Position numbers and translations under genes: made by a program. Shown one piece after another: positions 54,954 through 63,555 of a stretch of 64,000 bases of DNA. Under the pieces are notes generated by a model, which ran no database searches, was not told the DNA's origin, and worked only from the letters and a program-made list of their open reading frames with translations. This DNA is from Nostoc edaphicum CCNP1411 (GTDB lineage: Bacteria; Cyanobacteriota; Cyanobacteriia; Cyanobacteriales; Nostocaceae), in the NCBI RefSeq assembly GCF_014023275.1, contig NZ_CP054697.1, positions 200,856 through 264,855 of the forward strand, in the 5' to 3' direction. Position 1 is the stretch's first letter. Every line of letters begins with the position of its first letter.

Positions 54954-56222
54954 TCAAGCTGGTTTGGGCAGATAGGCAATATCGTCTTCAATAGCGCAGT
55001 ACCAGTCACGGTCAGCATCCCATAATGGCATATCTCTCTTCAACCATACATAGTAAGCTCTTTCTCTAATTTCATGTTCTCGTAGAGATATGTAGCTGTT
55101 TCGTACACGCTCATAAAGTGCATTACCAATTGCTGAAATTCCTTCCCCAAGTATACATTTCATATTATATGCAGCAATAGCTTTATAAAGTCCTGATTTT
55201 AGCATCACATCTTCATAGATTGCATAGTGGTTCTTACATGGAATTGAGCTAAAAGTTTTGTCGGTGCAAATAAAACCTGGCGTATATGGAAAAATCCTGA
55301 CATCGACTCTTTTGTCATGCGAACGATTAATGTAGTGATTTTTCAGTTCATCCCAAAATTCATAGATTGTAGCTAGAGATTCAACTCTTACTCCCGACAA
55401 ACGGTGTGTCTCACCATAGAAAAGAGGCTTCAAAATATTTACTGCAAATCCCGTCAACCAAGTATAAGATCGAGTTCCTGTATGTATATAAATATTTCCC
55501 CATTCGTAAATCCTCTTAATGATGTCAAATCTAGGATCAATAATCACTTTTTGCTGATTCACAAAGGAGCGATAAACTTCAAGAAAATCACTCATATTGC
55601 CTGGTTTTTGACTAACCATGTATCCAGAGATTCCCATGCTCCACTTAAGTCGAAGCTCTATCATGACGCGAATTAAAGCAGGAGTAACTTCACTCTGGTC
55701 AGAATAGTCGTCAAAATTTGCTTCACCAAAAATAATTTGATCGCACGTGTCATAGTAAATACTAAAATCAGGATTATTAGTTAGATATATATTATTAAAT
55801 AACTCATTTTTTCCAACACTGCCTTGATAATGATTAATAAGCCGTAAACTATCTATTATATGCTTTAAAGTCAATCCTCTTAGTTTTCTTAAGGCTGATT
55901 CCTGAATAGCCTCATCTCGAAATCTAGTTAGAATGCTTCGGAAAACATTACTGAATGCAGAACAATTTCCTCTATAGTATGTATGATTTAATAATTTTCT
56001 CTCATAATCTGATTGGGTGGTGTAGTAGATTGCTTCGGCAATTTGAATTTCGTTAGAAAGAAAGGGTTTATTTAAATTTAGTACCTGAGCGCATAAAGTC
56101 TCGTATAGGTTCAGGTATTGATGGCATTCATTAAGTAAAGTATTTAAACTTCCAGCATAGACAATTTGCTCAACGCAGGAATACTTTTTTACGATTTCAT
56201 CTTTAACCCAATCAATAGTCAT
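54954..56222 (-). CDS. Unrecognised 422-residue protein with DUF2934-like tail
   Basis: A large, mostly alpha-helical soluble protein, AT-rich compared with its neighbours, which suggests transfer. The last 35 residues (EHEIRERAYYVWLKRDMPLW, then DADRDWYCAIE) resemble the short DUF2934 module. The bulk has no motif I can place; YRGNCSAFSNVF, GTRSYTWLTGF and PYTPGFICTD may be useful for searches. No neighbour on its strand is close enough for an operon. The function is unknown; a defence or phage-related role is only a thought from composition and context. Confidence 0.7.
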   Translation of the reverse strand: MTIDWVKDEIVKKYSCVEQIVYAGSLNTLLNECHQYLNLYETLCAQVLNLNKPFLSNEIQIAEAIYYTTQSDYERKLLNHTYYRGNCSAFSNVFRSILTRFRDEAIQESALRKLRGLTLKHIIDSLRLINHYQGSVGKNELFNNIYLTNNPDFSIYYDTCDQIIFGEANFDDYSDQSEVTPALIRVMIELRLKWSMGISGYMVSQKPGNMSDFLEVYRSFVNQQKVIIDPRFDIIKRIYEWGNIYIHTGTRSYTWLTGFAVNILKPLFYGETHRLSGVRVESLATIYEFWDELKNHYINRSHDKRVDVRIFPYTPGFICTDKTFSSIPCKNHYAIYEDVMLKSGLYKAIAAYNMKCILGEGISAIGNALYERVRNSYISLREHEIRERAYYVWLKRDMPLWDADRDWYCAIEDDIAYLPKPA

Positions 56223-56453
56223 AAATTAGCTCACCACTAAGATTTTTCCCTCACTTACTCATGCTCAGATGAGTCCTAATTATTTATTATACGGAAACTT
56301 CCCGTATAATCTTTTTCTAGATAAAGATATATTAAGCATTACAGACAAATCCTGTCAGAATATACAGAAATTTTCTTGATAACAAACCTATTTGGATATT
56401 ATACAGAATTTTTCCGTGTTCTTTAAGAATGCGTAGGCGTAGCCCGCCGCAGG

Positions 56454-56500
56454 CATCGCTCCGCCAAAAATCATAGACATGTCTACGGCGATCGCCATTA
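56454..56500 (-). repeat. Duplicated scrap of the nrdB coding sequence
   Basis: ATCGCTCCGCCAAAAATCAT followed by AGAC is identical to 24 bases inside nrdB (from about 57963). TACGGCGATCGC follows at the same distance in both. About 41 of 46 positions agree. The copy sits in an intergenic stretch with no intact gene. Confidence 0.5.
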
Positions 56501-56553
56501 TGTTTTCTCCATTTGTAATAAACCCTGGGAAGAGATCCAAAGCCATCGGTGCA

Positions 56554-56886
56554 TTATGATAAAGCAAGCAACGATAAATTTTCATCTTCATAAAATAACT
56601 TGATCGCGTTAAAATTCTGACGTAGCAAATTTTCAACTTGTAATGTTGAACAGTTTCCAGCGCGAAGCCAAATAACTTTCGGTGGGTTCCCAAATACTAA
56701 GCTCAGGTCGTGCATATCTGCATCTTTTGAGACAATCATCAAATTATTGTCTTTTGCATAATCCCAAACTATTGGGTCGATCGTTGCTTTCATGCCCACA
56801 TCTCGAACATGAAGCGAATTTGGGAAAAGATCGCTCAAACGGCTTGGTAACTTAGGTGACAAGTTTTCATCAAAAAGTAATTTCAT
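56554..56886 (-). CDS. DUF5615 PIN-like toxin
   Basis: A 110-residue protein. KLLFDENLSPKLPSRL at the start and IVSKDADMHDLS in the middle carry the acidic residues of the DUF5615 (Mut7-C-like PIN) family. It starts inside the last codons of the DUF433 gene (ATGA overlap), the standard order for this toxin-antitoxin type. It is probably an RNase toxin. Confidence 0.85.
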   Translation of the reverse strand: MKLLFDENLSPKLPSRLSDLFPNSLHVRDVGMKATIDPIVWDYAKDNNLMIVSKDADMHDLSLVFGNPPKVIWLRAGNCSTLQVENLLRQNFNAIKLFYEDENLSLLALS

Positions 56887-57113
56887 GCAGATAATGGAGC
56901 GGTCATAAACCGACGCTCACGGTCAGCAGCATAAGCAATGCAAGCTTTTAAATCTTCTCGCGTCAGATCGGGAAAATCGTCGAGAATTTCTGCTTCGGTC
57001 ATCTCGGAAGCCAAGTACTCAAGCACTTCATAAACCGTAATTCGCAAGCCGCGTACACAAGGTTTACCACCGCGTTTATTTGGTTCAATCGTAATGTAGT
57101 TTCGGTAGTTCAT
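56883..57113 (-). CDS. DUF433 antitoxin
   Basis: A 76-residue protein counting from the ATG at 57113 (MNYRNYITIEP), the usual first residues of the family. In-frame starts at 57131 and 57146 are possible. KRGGKPCVRGLRITVYEVLEY and ILDDFPDLTREDLKACIAYA form the HTH-like DUF433 core. It is coupled to the DUF5615 toxin by a 4-bp overlap. Confidence 0.85.
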   Translation of the reverse strand: MNYRNYITIEPNKRGGKPCVRGLRITVYEVLEYLASEMTEAEILDDFPDLTREDLKACIAYAADRERRFMTAPLSA

Positions 57114-57255
57114 AGTTGAAATTATCGACATTGTATTCTCGACCAAGGCACAATCTTAGATTATGCCTTGGTCATGTTTAAACATAGCAAAAATTCAAAG
57201 AGTGGTGATTGCCACCATCCTAAGACTAAGCGACTTAACGTTCCCAATCACCAAA

Positions 57256-57316
57256 ACAGGGAGTAGGGAGTGGGGAGTGGGGAGTAGGGAGGATATTGAA
57301 AATACCCTACTCCCTC
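57256..57316. repeat. Heptanucleotide tandem repeats downstream of nrdB
   Basis: About five units of GGGAGTA/GGGAGTG run from 57259 to 57293. A reverse pair, CCCTACTCCC, lies at 57304. It belongs to the same STRR-type family that flanks the gene at 58521-58889. Confidence 0.7.
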
Positions 57317-57368
57317 GTTAAAAATCATCTCTCGGCGGTCGGGTACATTGGGGTTGCTAGACCCCTTT

Positions 57369-58427
57369 TTAGAAATCATCCCAACCTTCAATACTAGAAG
57401 ACATAACATAACTGGTGACACTCGCCTCAAAGAAGTTTGCCTTCGTGTGAGCTTCTTTTTTAGTATCTGAGAAACGCTCCAAGTGAGCATAAGGGCTTTT
57501 CTTGTAGATAGCTTCTGTCCATAATGGATCTAAACCGATCGCCTTTAAACGAGCATTTGCCAGATATTTTGTGTACTGTTCTGTACTGTTTGCCGTAATA
57601 CCCAGAATATCATCTCCGACAATATGTCCTGTCCACTTGCATTCATGCTCAACAGCTAGGGCAAACATTTCATAAATTTGTTCGCGGCTGTGGGGGAAAA
57701 CTTGCATCGCTTCTGGAATCAATTTTTGATACAGCCGCACATGGGAGAGTTCATCTCGGTTAATCATTCTAAAGATATCGGCACTCCCAGACATGAGCAT
57801 CCGTGATGACAGATTGTAGAAAAATATAAACCCATTGTAGAAATACAACCCTTCCAACAAATAATCCGCCAACAGCGATACGAAATAATTTTCTAGTGTC
57901 GGCTTATCGACATACTTTTGGTATAACCCAGCGATAAATTCACATCTAGCTTTGAGAATGCGATCGCTCCGCCAAAAATCATAGACGTGTGTACGGCGAT
58001 CGCTGGGAATCACCGTCTCAATAATGTATTGATAAGACTGATTGTGCATCGCCTCTTGAGAAATTTGTTCTGCCATGCACAATGCAATTTCTGGTGCTGT
58101 CACGCTGTTTTTGATGTGAGGCACATTACAGGTTTGCACTGAATCGAGAAACGTCAGGTAACTAAGGATGCCATCAAATGCACGTCGTTCTCCAGGCGTG
58201 AGATTGACGTAATCTGTTACATCTTGAGTAATGTCTATTTTTTCGGGAATCCAAAAGTTCTCTCGCATTTGACGGTAGAGAGACACAGCCCACGAATAGC
58301 GAACGTCGTTTAATTGCATTAAGTTCGTAGTCTCTCCGAACCATATCAAACGGTTTCCTGTATCATCATTTCCGTTCGGATTGAAAACGGGATTAATCGG
58401 CATTAATGATTGTCTTGGTTGGTACAT
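57369..58427 (-). CDS. nrdB: Class I ribonucleotide reductase, small (radical) subunit
   Basis: A 352-residue ferritin-like protein. Di-iron ligands lie in LTFLDSVQTCNVPH, MAEQISQEAMHNQSYQYII (E-x3-H, with the radical Tyr position following) and NRDELSHVRLYQ. The C-terminus ends SSIEGWDDF, the tail that binds the large subunit. It supplies the radical for deoxyribonucleotide synthesis in an oxygen-dependent, B12-independent way. It is on the same strand as nrdA, about 500 bp downstream, with an unrelated gene between on the other strand. Confidence 0.94.
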   Translation of the reverse strand: MYQPRQSLMPINPVFNPNGNDDTGNRLIWFGETTNLMQLNDVRYSWAVSLYRQMRENFWIPEKIDITQDVTDYVNLTPGERRAFDGILSYLTFLDSVQTCNVPHIKNSVTAPEIALCMAEQISQEAMHNQSYQYIIETVIPSDRRTHVYDFWRSDRILKARCEFIAGLYQKYVDKPTLENYFVSLLADYLLEGLYFYNGFIFFYNLSSRMLMSGSADIFRMINRDELSHVRLYQKLIPEAMQVFPHSREQIYEMFALAVEHECKWTGHIVGDDILGITANSTEQYTKYLANARLKAIGLDPLWTEAIYKKSPYAHLERFSDTKKEAHTKANFFEASVTSYVMSSSIEGWDDF

Positions 58428-58435
58428 CTTTTAGT

Positions 58436-58488
58436 AGGGAGTAGGGAGTAGGGAGTGGGGAGTAGGGAGTGGGGAGTGGGGAGTAGGA
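58436..58488 (+). repeat. Heptanucleotide tandem repeats, left flank of the four-helix-bundle gene
   Basis: Seven or more units of GGGAGTA/GGGAGTG. The complementary array (CCCTACT units) lies at 58891-58921, just past the gene, so the two arrays form inverted repeats around it. Confidence 0.8.
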
Positions 58489-58520
58489 TTAAAAAAGATA
58501 CATACACTGATTTAGCATCT

Positions 58521-58889
58521 ATGGCAATTAATAGTTATCGGGATTTAAAAGTTTGGCAGTTGGGTATAAGCTTGACCAAGCAAGTTTATCTATTAACACG
58601 AGATTTTCCTAAGTCTGAAACATATGGTTTGAGTAGCCAAATGCAACGGGCGGCGGTATCAATCCCATCAAATTTGGCAGAAGGTCATGCTAGAGATTCA
58701 ACACAAGAATTCCTTCGATTTATTGCGATCGCTCTCGGTTCTTTGGCGGAACTTGAAACCCAACTCATTTTAGCCGAACAATTGGAATACATAACCAATC
58801 TTAAACTCCAAGAAATCCTAACCAAAACTGACGAAATACAACGAATGCTTCGAGGTTTACAAAAATCCTTGAAAGCAAAGCTTTCTTAA
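58521..58889 (+). CDS. Four-helix-bundle protein of the 23S rRNA-intervening-sequence (IVP) family
   Basis: A 122-residue protein from the ATG at 58521; the upstream part of the longer frame is only translated repeat. YRDLKVWQLGISLTKQVYLL, YGLSSQMQRAAVSIPSNLAEG and RFIAIALGSLAELETQL are family landmarks. The family occurs in rRNA insertions and as free genes, and its function is unclear. It sits opposite in strand between nrdA and nrdB, flanked by inverted tandem repeats, which suggests insertion as a unit. Confidence 0.85.
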   Translation: MAINSYRDLKVWQLGISLTKQVYLLTRDFPKSETYGLSSQMQRAAVSIPSNLAEGHARDSTQEFLRFIAIALGSLAELETQLILAEQLEYITNLKLQEILTKTDEIQRMLRGLQKSLKAKLS

Positions 58890-58890
58890 T

Positions 58891-58923
58891 CCCTACTCCC
58901 TACTCCCTACTCCCTACTCCCTA
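58891..58923 (-). repeat. Heptanucleotide tandem repeats, right flank
   Basis: Four to five CCCTACT units, the complement of the array at 58436-58488. They end 2 bp before the nrdA stop codon. Confidence 0.8.
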
Positions 58924-58924
58924 G

Positions 58925-61900
58925 TTAGCTTGCACAAGCAACACATTGCTCGTTCGATTCTTTAAAACTGTCTTTCTGGACAGTGCGAATATAGTAGATT
59001 GCTTTACAACCCAATTCCCAAGCCAGCATTATGGTTTCAAAAATATCAAGAGCGGTGAGAGAACGCTCTGGTTCGTCGGGGAAATAAACTCCAGCGTTGA
59101 GATTAAACAGTAGTTCCATCGAAATTCCTGTATCAATCCATTGTTGGATTGTGGCGATCGCCCGCACCACTTTTTTCTGATCTAGTGTCTTATTTTCGAC
59201 ATAGAACCATAGATTATCCCGAATGTAAGGCGGTGCGATCGGTACTGAACCCTTTGCCCACTTTTCATAGAAGAATTTGCTGTAAACGGGTAAAACACTG
59301 GCTGTACAACCCTGAACTAAAGATGAAGAAGTGTTGGGTGCGATCGCTGTAATGTGTGAATTGCGAATACCATGTTGTTTGATATCCTGACTCAATTTTG
59401 CGAAGCGTTCTGGAAGACTAGCGTGTTGCAAAAACCATTGCACAGGTTTTGCTCCGATTAAATGTCCCTTGCTCCATTCACTACCCACAAAAGCAGGATA
59501 CGCACCTCGTTCCTGAGCAAGGGACATTGATGCTGCGGTGCAATAGTAACCGATATCTTCAAATAAATCGCTGATTTCCTGAAGATGGGTGTAGGTGAGA
59601 TGACGTTTTGCTAACCAGTCGGCTAATCCCATACAGCCCACTCCAATTGTGCGATATTTGGCGTTGTGGGTGGCACTAGCAGCAAAGGGTGGTGAGGTGA
59701 GTTCAATCGTGTTATCTAATATACGTACTGCAATTTGACAAATCTCTGCTCGTTTCTCATCCTCAAGATTTGCTAGATTGATACTTACGAGATTACACGT
59801 ATGTGCTTCTTCACCAGGTTTCACATTTGACCAAGATTCCTGGCATTGTCCCGTCAAAATCCCATTAAACATACCTAAATGACGAAGCGGTTCGGTAAAA
59901 CAATAGGTGTCATCACGACGACAGGTTAGCTCAATTTCCTCAACTCGAATGAAATGACTCGCTTCTCGCTGAGGTTTTCGTAATTCCCATTGCAATCGGT
60001 AAGTTTTTAATCCAAGCTGCCCAAGTTGAAATAGCCCAAAGGATGAAATAAGTAAGCGGTAGGCTGTTTGGCATAAGTAATCCTTTTTACTACCTTTCCC
60101 ATCTGGCATTGACTGATAACCCCCATCAAAGTATCGTGATACTTTCGAGTCAATACCGAGAGTTTGTAACATCAAACGAATATCAAGTAGAAAGTTTTTG
60201 TGGACAGAGGTGATTGATAGCGCTTCGTTACATCCGTTACGAAAAACACAACCATCTGCATCAAGCAGTCCTGCAAACCAATCTAGTCGCGATTTAATCG
60301 TATAGCCATTTAGGGGAACGGTAAATTTTGGGGGGATATCCAGGGGAAGTTTACAAACAATGCGGTCTTGTTTTTCATCATGGTAAACGGCTAAGGTATC
60401 TAGTTCTTTTGAACCCCAGGGACTACCCCAACGATGATTGCGAATAGCAAGATGTGGTAACAATGCTTTTTTTGAACCGTAAAGGTCGATTTCGGGAAGA
60501 CCTTCAGCCGAATGACTTCCATCGCCGCAAAAAAAGCCTACTGTGTAAGCATAGGGAAATTCAATATCACTCTCAGACTGAACGATGGGTAAGCGGTATT
60601 TAATCAGCTTGTCACCAGATTGGAGGTTTTTAGCTTCAACACAACGAGGTTGAGATTTGTAGTTGTCTTGTACCCAAAAATGGTGGTAGTAGGTGCATTC
60701 AAGGGTTTCTCCATTACTAAAATGCACTTTCAGTAATGGTTGATTTTCTCCAGTTTTACGAATGCGAACATTTGACCATTCCGAACCATTCCAAATGTTA
60801 ACGAATTGCTCTTCTAATTCTGCGATCGCAAACTGCCCACGATCGGTAAGAACACAAGTTTCAGGTGCAACACACAAATTTCCACCTGGAATATAGCCCT
60901 CATGCTGATTGGGATTAGCTCGGTTCGCGGTATCTTTAAACCATAGGTAAGGCATCCCGGTTTCTAACTGGGTTCGCATCACTTGTTTGAGTAAAAGACG
61001 AGCATTCACCCGTTTGTAAAGTGTAATCTTGCTTTCTAAACTGGCTTCGATTTGAAGATAAGCCTTTTCAAATTCTTCACCCCATAAAAGAGCCAATTCA
61101 ATGCCTAAACGAGTTTGTACTTCATAAGGATCAACTAACGTCCATTCTTCATCGGCTGCTACTCGCCGCATAAATTCGTCACTGACAACCAGTTGCGGGA
61201 ACACGTCATAAGCTTTGCGTCGCCCGTCCCCATTCTCGGTTTGCATTTCCAAAAATTCGGGCAAGTCCAAATGCCAAACATCCAGACTGACAGTGACAGC
61301 ACCGGCTCTGCGTCCACCTTGATTAACTGCGATCGCTGTATCATTCAACAATTTAATCCAGGGAACCACGCCACCAGAGGAATTAGCTTTCCCCATCACC
61401 CAACTACCAGTAGCCCGAATGCGAGACAGATTTACGCCCACACCACCACCATTTTTGGAGATCCGAGCTGCATCATGAATCCCATCAAAAATGCTTTCCA
61501 AATTGTCGTCCATCGCCGTAATGAAACAACTGGCAAGCGACCCATTAGGAATCCGCAAATTCGCCAGAATGGGAGTTGCCAAAGATATTTGACGATTCGC
61601 TAACGCTTCATAAAATTGTTTTGCCCAGGTTAATCGATTCTCTGGTGTTTCCACGGAGGCAATCAATAAAGCACAAGTTAAAAATGCTTCTTGGGGTAGC
61701 TCATTCGCCAGAAGATATCGCTTCGTCAGTAATACAGCTCCGGCATAATCATAGTCGGCATCCCAGTCGGGATTGATCCAAGTGTTAGCAATCTCTAATT
61801 CTGCATCTGTGTAGATTAAAATGCGGCGATCGTATTGTTCTGATAAAACTTTTGTTTGTACAGTCCGAGCATAATAACCGTACTGATAGCCACGACTAAC

Positions 61901-62209
61901 TGTTATTTCTTTCCACAAACTCCAAATATGTAATCGCCCTGCTACATAGCGCCAATCAGGTTCTTCAGGACTACACAAATCCAAAGCACAGCGAATTAAA
62001 TTATCTTGAATTTCTCGCGTGGTAATTCCAGGACGCAATCGAGTTGTCAGATGTGCTTCTAAAGCAATAGAATTTGCTGAAAGTCCGCAACAAGCCCAAT
62101 TAACCACTGTGCGAATTTTATTAATTTCTAACGGTGTTGTCGAACCATCACGACGAACAACATGGATATCCGTTGTGGAGTCCTCAAAAAGTGTGGATGA
62201 AGCTTGCAT
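58925..62209 (-). CDS. nrdA: Class I ribonucleotide reductase, large subunit, interrupted by an intein
   Basis: A 1094-residue precursor; 751 residues remain after removal of a 343-residue intein. The N-terminal ATP cone is at about 15-100. The catalytic barrel has SLASCFITAMDD (active-site Cys), ARISKNGGGVGVNLSRIR and LWFKDTANRANPNQHEGYI. It continues after the intein with CQESWSN, HTCNLVSINLANL, APNTSSSLVQGCTASVLPVY and the C-terminal redox pair CVAC. It makes deoxyribonucleotides with NrdB. The intein interrupts GGNL/CQESW, a conserved active-site stretch. Confidence 0.94.
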   Translation of the reverse strand: MQASSTLFEDSTTDIHVVRRDGSTTPLEINKIRTVVNWACCGLSANSIALEAHLTTRLRPGITTREIQDNLIRCALDLCSPEEPDWRYVAGRLHIWSLWKEITVSRGYQYGYYARTVQTKVLSEQYDRRILIYTDAELEIANTWINPDWDADYDYAGAVLLTKRYLLANELPQEAFLTCALLIASVETPENRLTWAKQFYEALANRQISLATPILANLRIPNGSLASCFITAMDDNLESIFDGIHDAARISKNGGGVGVNLSRIRATGSWVMGKANSSGGVVPWIKLLNDTAIAVNQGGRRAGAVTVSLDVWHLDLPEFLEMQTENGDGRRKAYDVFPQLVVSDEFMRRVAADEEWTLVDPYEVQTRLGIELALLWGEEFEKAYLQIEASLESKITLYKRVNARLLLKQVMRTQLETGMPYLWFKDTANRANPNQHEGYIPGGNLCVAPETCVLTDRGQFAIAELEEQFVNIWNGSEWSNVRIRKTGENQPLLKVHFSNGETLECTYYHHFWVQDNYKSQPRCVEAKNLQSGDKLIKYRLPIVQSESDIEFPYAYTVGFFCGDGSHSAEGLPEIDLYGSKKALLPHLAIRNHRWGSPWGSKELDTLAVYHDEKQDRIVCKLPLDIPPKFTVPLNGYTIKSRLDWFAGLLDADGCVFRNGCNEALSITSVHKNFLLDIRLMLQTLGIDSKVSRYFDGGYQSMPDGKGSKKDYLCQTAYRLLISSFGLFQLGQLGLKTYRLQWELRKPQREASHFIRVEEIELTCRRDDTYCFTEPLRHLGMFNGILTGQCQESWSNVKPGEEAHTCNLVSINLANLEDEKRAEICQIAVRILDNTIELTSPPFAASATHNAKYRTIGVGCMGLADWLAKRHLTYTHLQEISDLFEDIGYYCTAASMSLAQERGAYPAFVGSEWSKGHLIGAKPVQWFLQHASLPERFAKLSQDIKQHGIRNSHITAIAPNTSSSLVQGCTASVLPVYSKFFYEKWAKGSVPIAPPYIRDNLWFYVENKTLDQKKVVRAIATIQQWIDTGISMELLFNLNAGVYFPDEPERSLTALDIFETIMLAWELGCKAIYYIRTVQKDSFKESNEQCVACAS
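59846..60874 (-). other. Intein with LAGLIDADG homing endonuclease in NrdA, ending in Gln
   Basis: Precursor residues 446-788. The N-terminal splicing block starts at Cys446 (CVAPETCVLTDRGQFAI). The block B region is LECTYYHHFWV. Two dodecapeptide-type motifs, YTVGFFCGDGS (about 555-565) and DWFAGLLDADGCV (about 643-655), mark the endonuclease. The C-terminal block reads MFNGILTGQ followed by Cys789, so the last residue is Gln and the usual penultimate His is Gly. Gln-ended inteins are known (for example in an iridovirus ribonucleotide reductase) and can splice. Confidence 0.9.
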
Positions 62210-62291
62210 ACAAGATGTGTTGATGAATGGTAGAAAAATAATTGCAAAAATGCAAAATAATTGTTAACTAGATTTGGCAAAAAGACATTTT

Positions 62292-63179
62292 CTATGTCGT
62301 CTGATTTACTGACAACCAGTTAAGTAAATCTTCAATAGCTGTAAAATCTAACAAAGCTTCACCAAGTGATTCTAATTGCTCTAAAGAAAGAGTTTGAATG
62401 CGCTCCCGAACCTCTTCTGGTAACTCTCCTACCCGTTTTTGTAGTTGCCGTATTACAAGAGTTTGTCCTTGTTCCTGCTTTCCTTCTTCCTTCCCACGCT
62501 CGTAGCCAATGCGTTCGCCTGTGGTAATGTAGCTCATAGTCCGCTCCTGCTCAAATTGCTTAAACTCTTGCCAAAATTCTGCTTCCAAGGCTTTTGGTAA
62601 AATCATAACCCAATCAATAAATCGGTACAGGTTACGAATGTCCCTTTCCTGTAATCCTAATTCATACAACCGACGAATTAAGCTAAATTTCCAAGTTTTA
62701 CGTTCTCCTGGCTTTTTACTTGTTTGCTGTGTTTTCAAATGCGCCATGACTACGGTTGCAAATGGATTGTCACTGGCTTCTAATTCTGCCCAATTATTTT
62801 GATAATCTAAAAGCTTGACGATGCCAAATTCAAAGTTAAGCCTAGTATCCGGGTAATTATAACTATATTGATTTGGTCGCCATGTCAACAAACAGGGAGT
62901 AGGGAGTGGGGAGGATATTGAACAAAACAGGGAGTAGGGAGTGGGGAGTAGCGAGGATATTGAACAAAACAGGGGTTTCTCTACTCCCTCTTCCCTACTC
63001 CCTACTCCCTCGTTAAGAGCTATTTGTTGAAATTCCTTGTCGAGAAATTCGTGGGGACGTTCCCAATTAATTAATGCTGCTGTTTGGGGGAAGAAAAATT
63101 GCATCGCTTGGGGAAAGTAAGCTTCTAAAATTTCTTTCCACGGACTATCATTATCTGCTCTTTGAAGTTCCTCGGTCAT
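62292..63179 (-). CDS. Rpn-family (PD-(D/E)XK) nuclease gene with its core replaced by tandem repeats
   Basis: A 295-residue frame. Residues 1-54 (ILEAYFPQAMQFFFPQ, INWERPHEFLDKEFQQIA) and about 100-295 (WRPNQYSYN, NPFATVVMAHLKTQQ, RNLYRFIDWVMILPKALEAE, ERIGYERGKEEGKQE) match the Rpn/transposase-like family. Residues about 55-99 are translated GGGAGTA/GGGAGTG repeats (SSLLPTPYSL, SSPLPTPCLL) that keep the frame. The segment of the family that should hold the D/E-x-(E/Q)-K active site is missing here. The protein is probably inactive as a nuclease. Confidence 0.7.
   Translation of the reverse strand: MTEELQRADNDSPWKEILEAYFPQAMQFFFPQTAALINWERPHEFLDKEFQQIALNEGVGSREEGVEKPLFCSISSLLPTPYSLFCSISSPLPTPCLLTWRPNQYSYNYPDTRLNFEFGIVKLLDYQNNWAELEASDNPFATVVMAHLKTQQTSKKPGERKTWKFSLIRRLYELGLQERDIRNLYRFIDWVMILPKALEAEFWQEFKQFEQERTMSYITTGERIGYERGKEEGKQEQGQTLVIRQLQKRVGELPEEVRERIQTLSLEQLESLGEALLDFTAIEDLLNWLSVNQTT
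62889..63013. repeat. Heptanucleotide repeats inserted in the Rpn-type gene
   Basis: Three short arrays: GGGAGTAGGGAGTGGGGAGG twice on the plus strand (62896 and 62931, each followed by ATATTGAACAAAACAGGG) and CCCTACTCCC on the other. The repeated ATATTGAACAAAACAG shows a duplicated unit. Confidence 0.75.
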
Positions 63180-63218
63180 CAGTTGATTGGTAGATGGTGG
63201 ACTGACAAATAAAAAAAT

Positions 63219-63338
63219 TCGGACTTACGCCCAATCTGCTAATTCTTCTCTTTTTAGGCTCCGCCAACGAGAAAGCGGTTCGGTATGAGTTTCGCGAACG
63301 ATAAATTAAGCTTTTTAACAATTTTTACGTAAGTCCTG
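63219..63338. repeat. Dispersed palindrome ending in GGACTTACG / CGTAAGTCC
   Basis: GGACTTACGCCC at 63222 and TTTACGTAAGTCCT at 63325-63338 are inverted ends. They match the element at 48106-48216, although the interiors differ. Confidence 0.5.
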
Positions 63339-63348
63339 AAAATGGTCT

Positions 63349-63483
63349 GTGAGACAATGCCAGCGCTATGTCAGCAAACGCTGGCAACCCGAAAAAGTTT
63401 GTTTGGTTGAAAAATTTCTAGAAGAATTGCCCAACAAAAATCCAGAGCAAGCTTTGATAAAGAATGAGACTTGCCCCGATTAA
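63349..63483 (+). pseudogene. Short coding remnant, family not recognised
   Basis: A 44-residue frame (VRQCQRYVSKRWQPEKVCLV, EKFLEELPNKNPEQ) ends at TAA 63481-63483. Composition is coding-like but there is no ribosome site or known motif. It may be the tail of a lost gene next to the dispersed palindrome. Confidence 0.2.
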
Positions 63484-63555
63484 TGACGAATGCCAGTATA
63501 GATCGACCATTGATTTTTATGCAAGCAAATCACAGTTGTGTTAGTATTCAGATGA

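Noticed and set aside
56388..56693. A 101-residue minus-strand open frame
   Set aside because: Half is antisense to or overlaps the DUF5615 gene in another frame, and the rest includes the nrdB scrap and HIP-rich repeats.
57256..58923. Regular repeats that could suggest a CRISPR array
   Set aside because: The units are 7 bp with no spacers; they are STRR-type tandem repeats.
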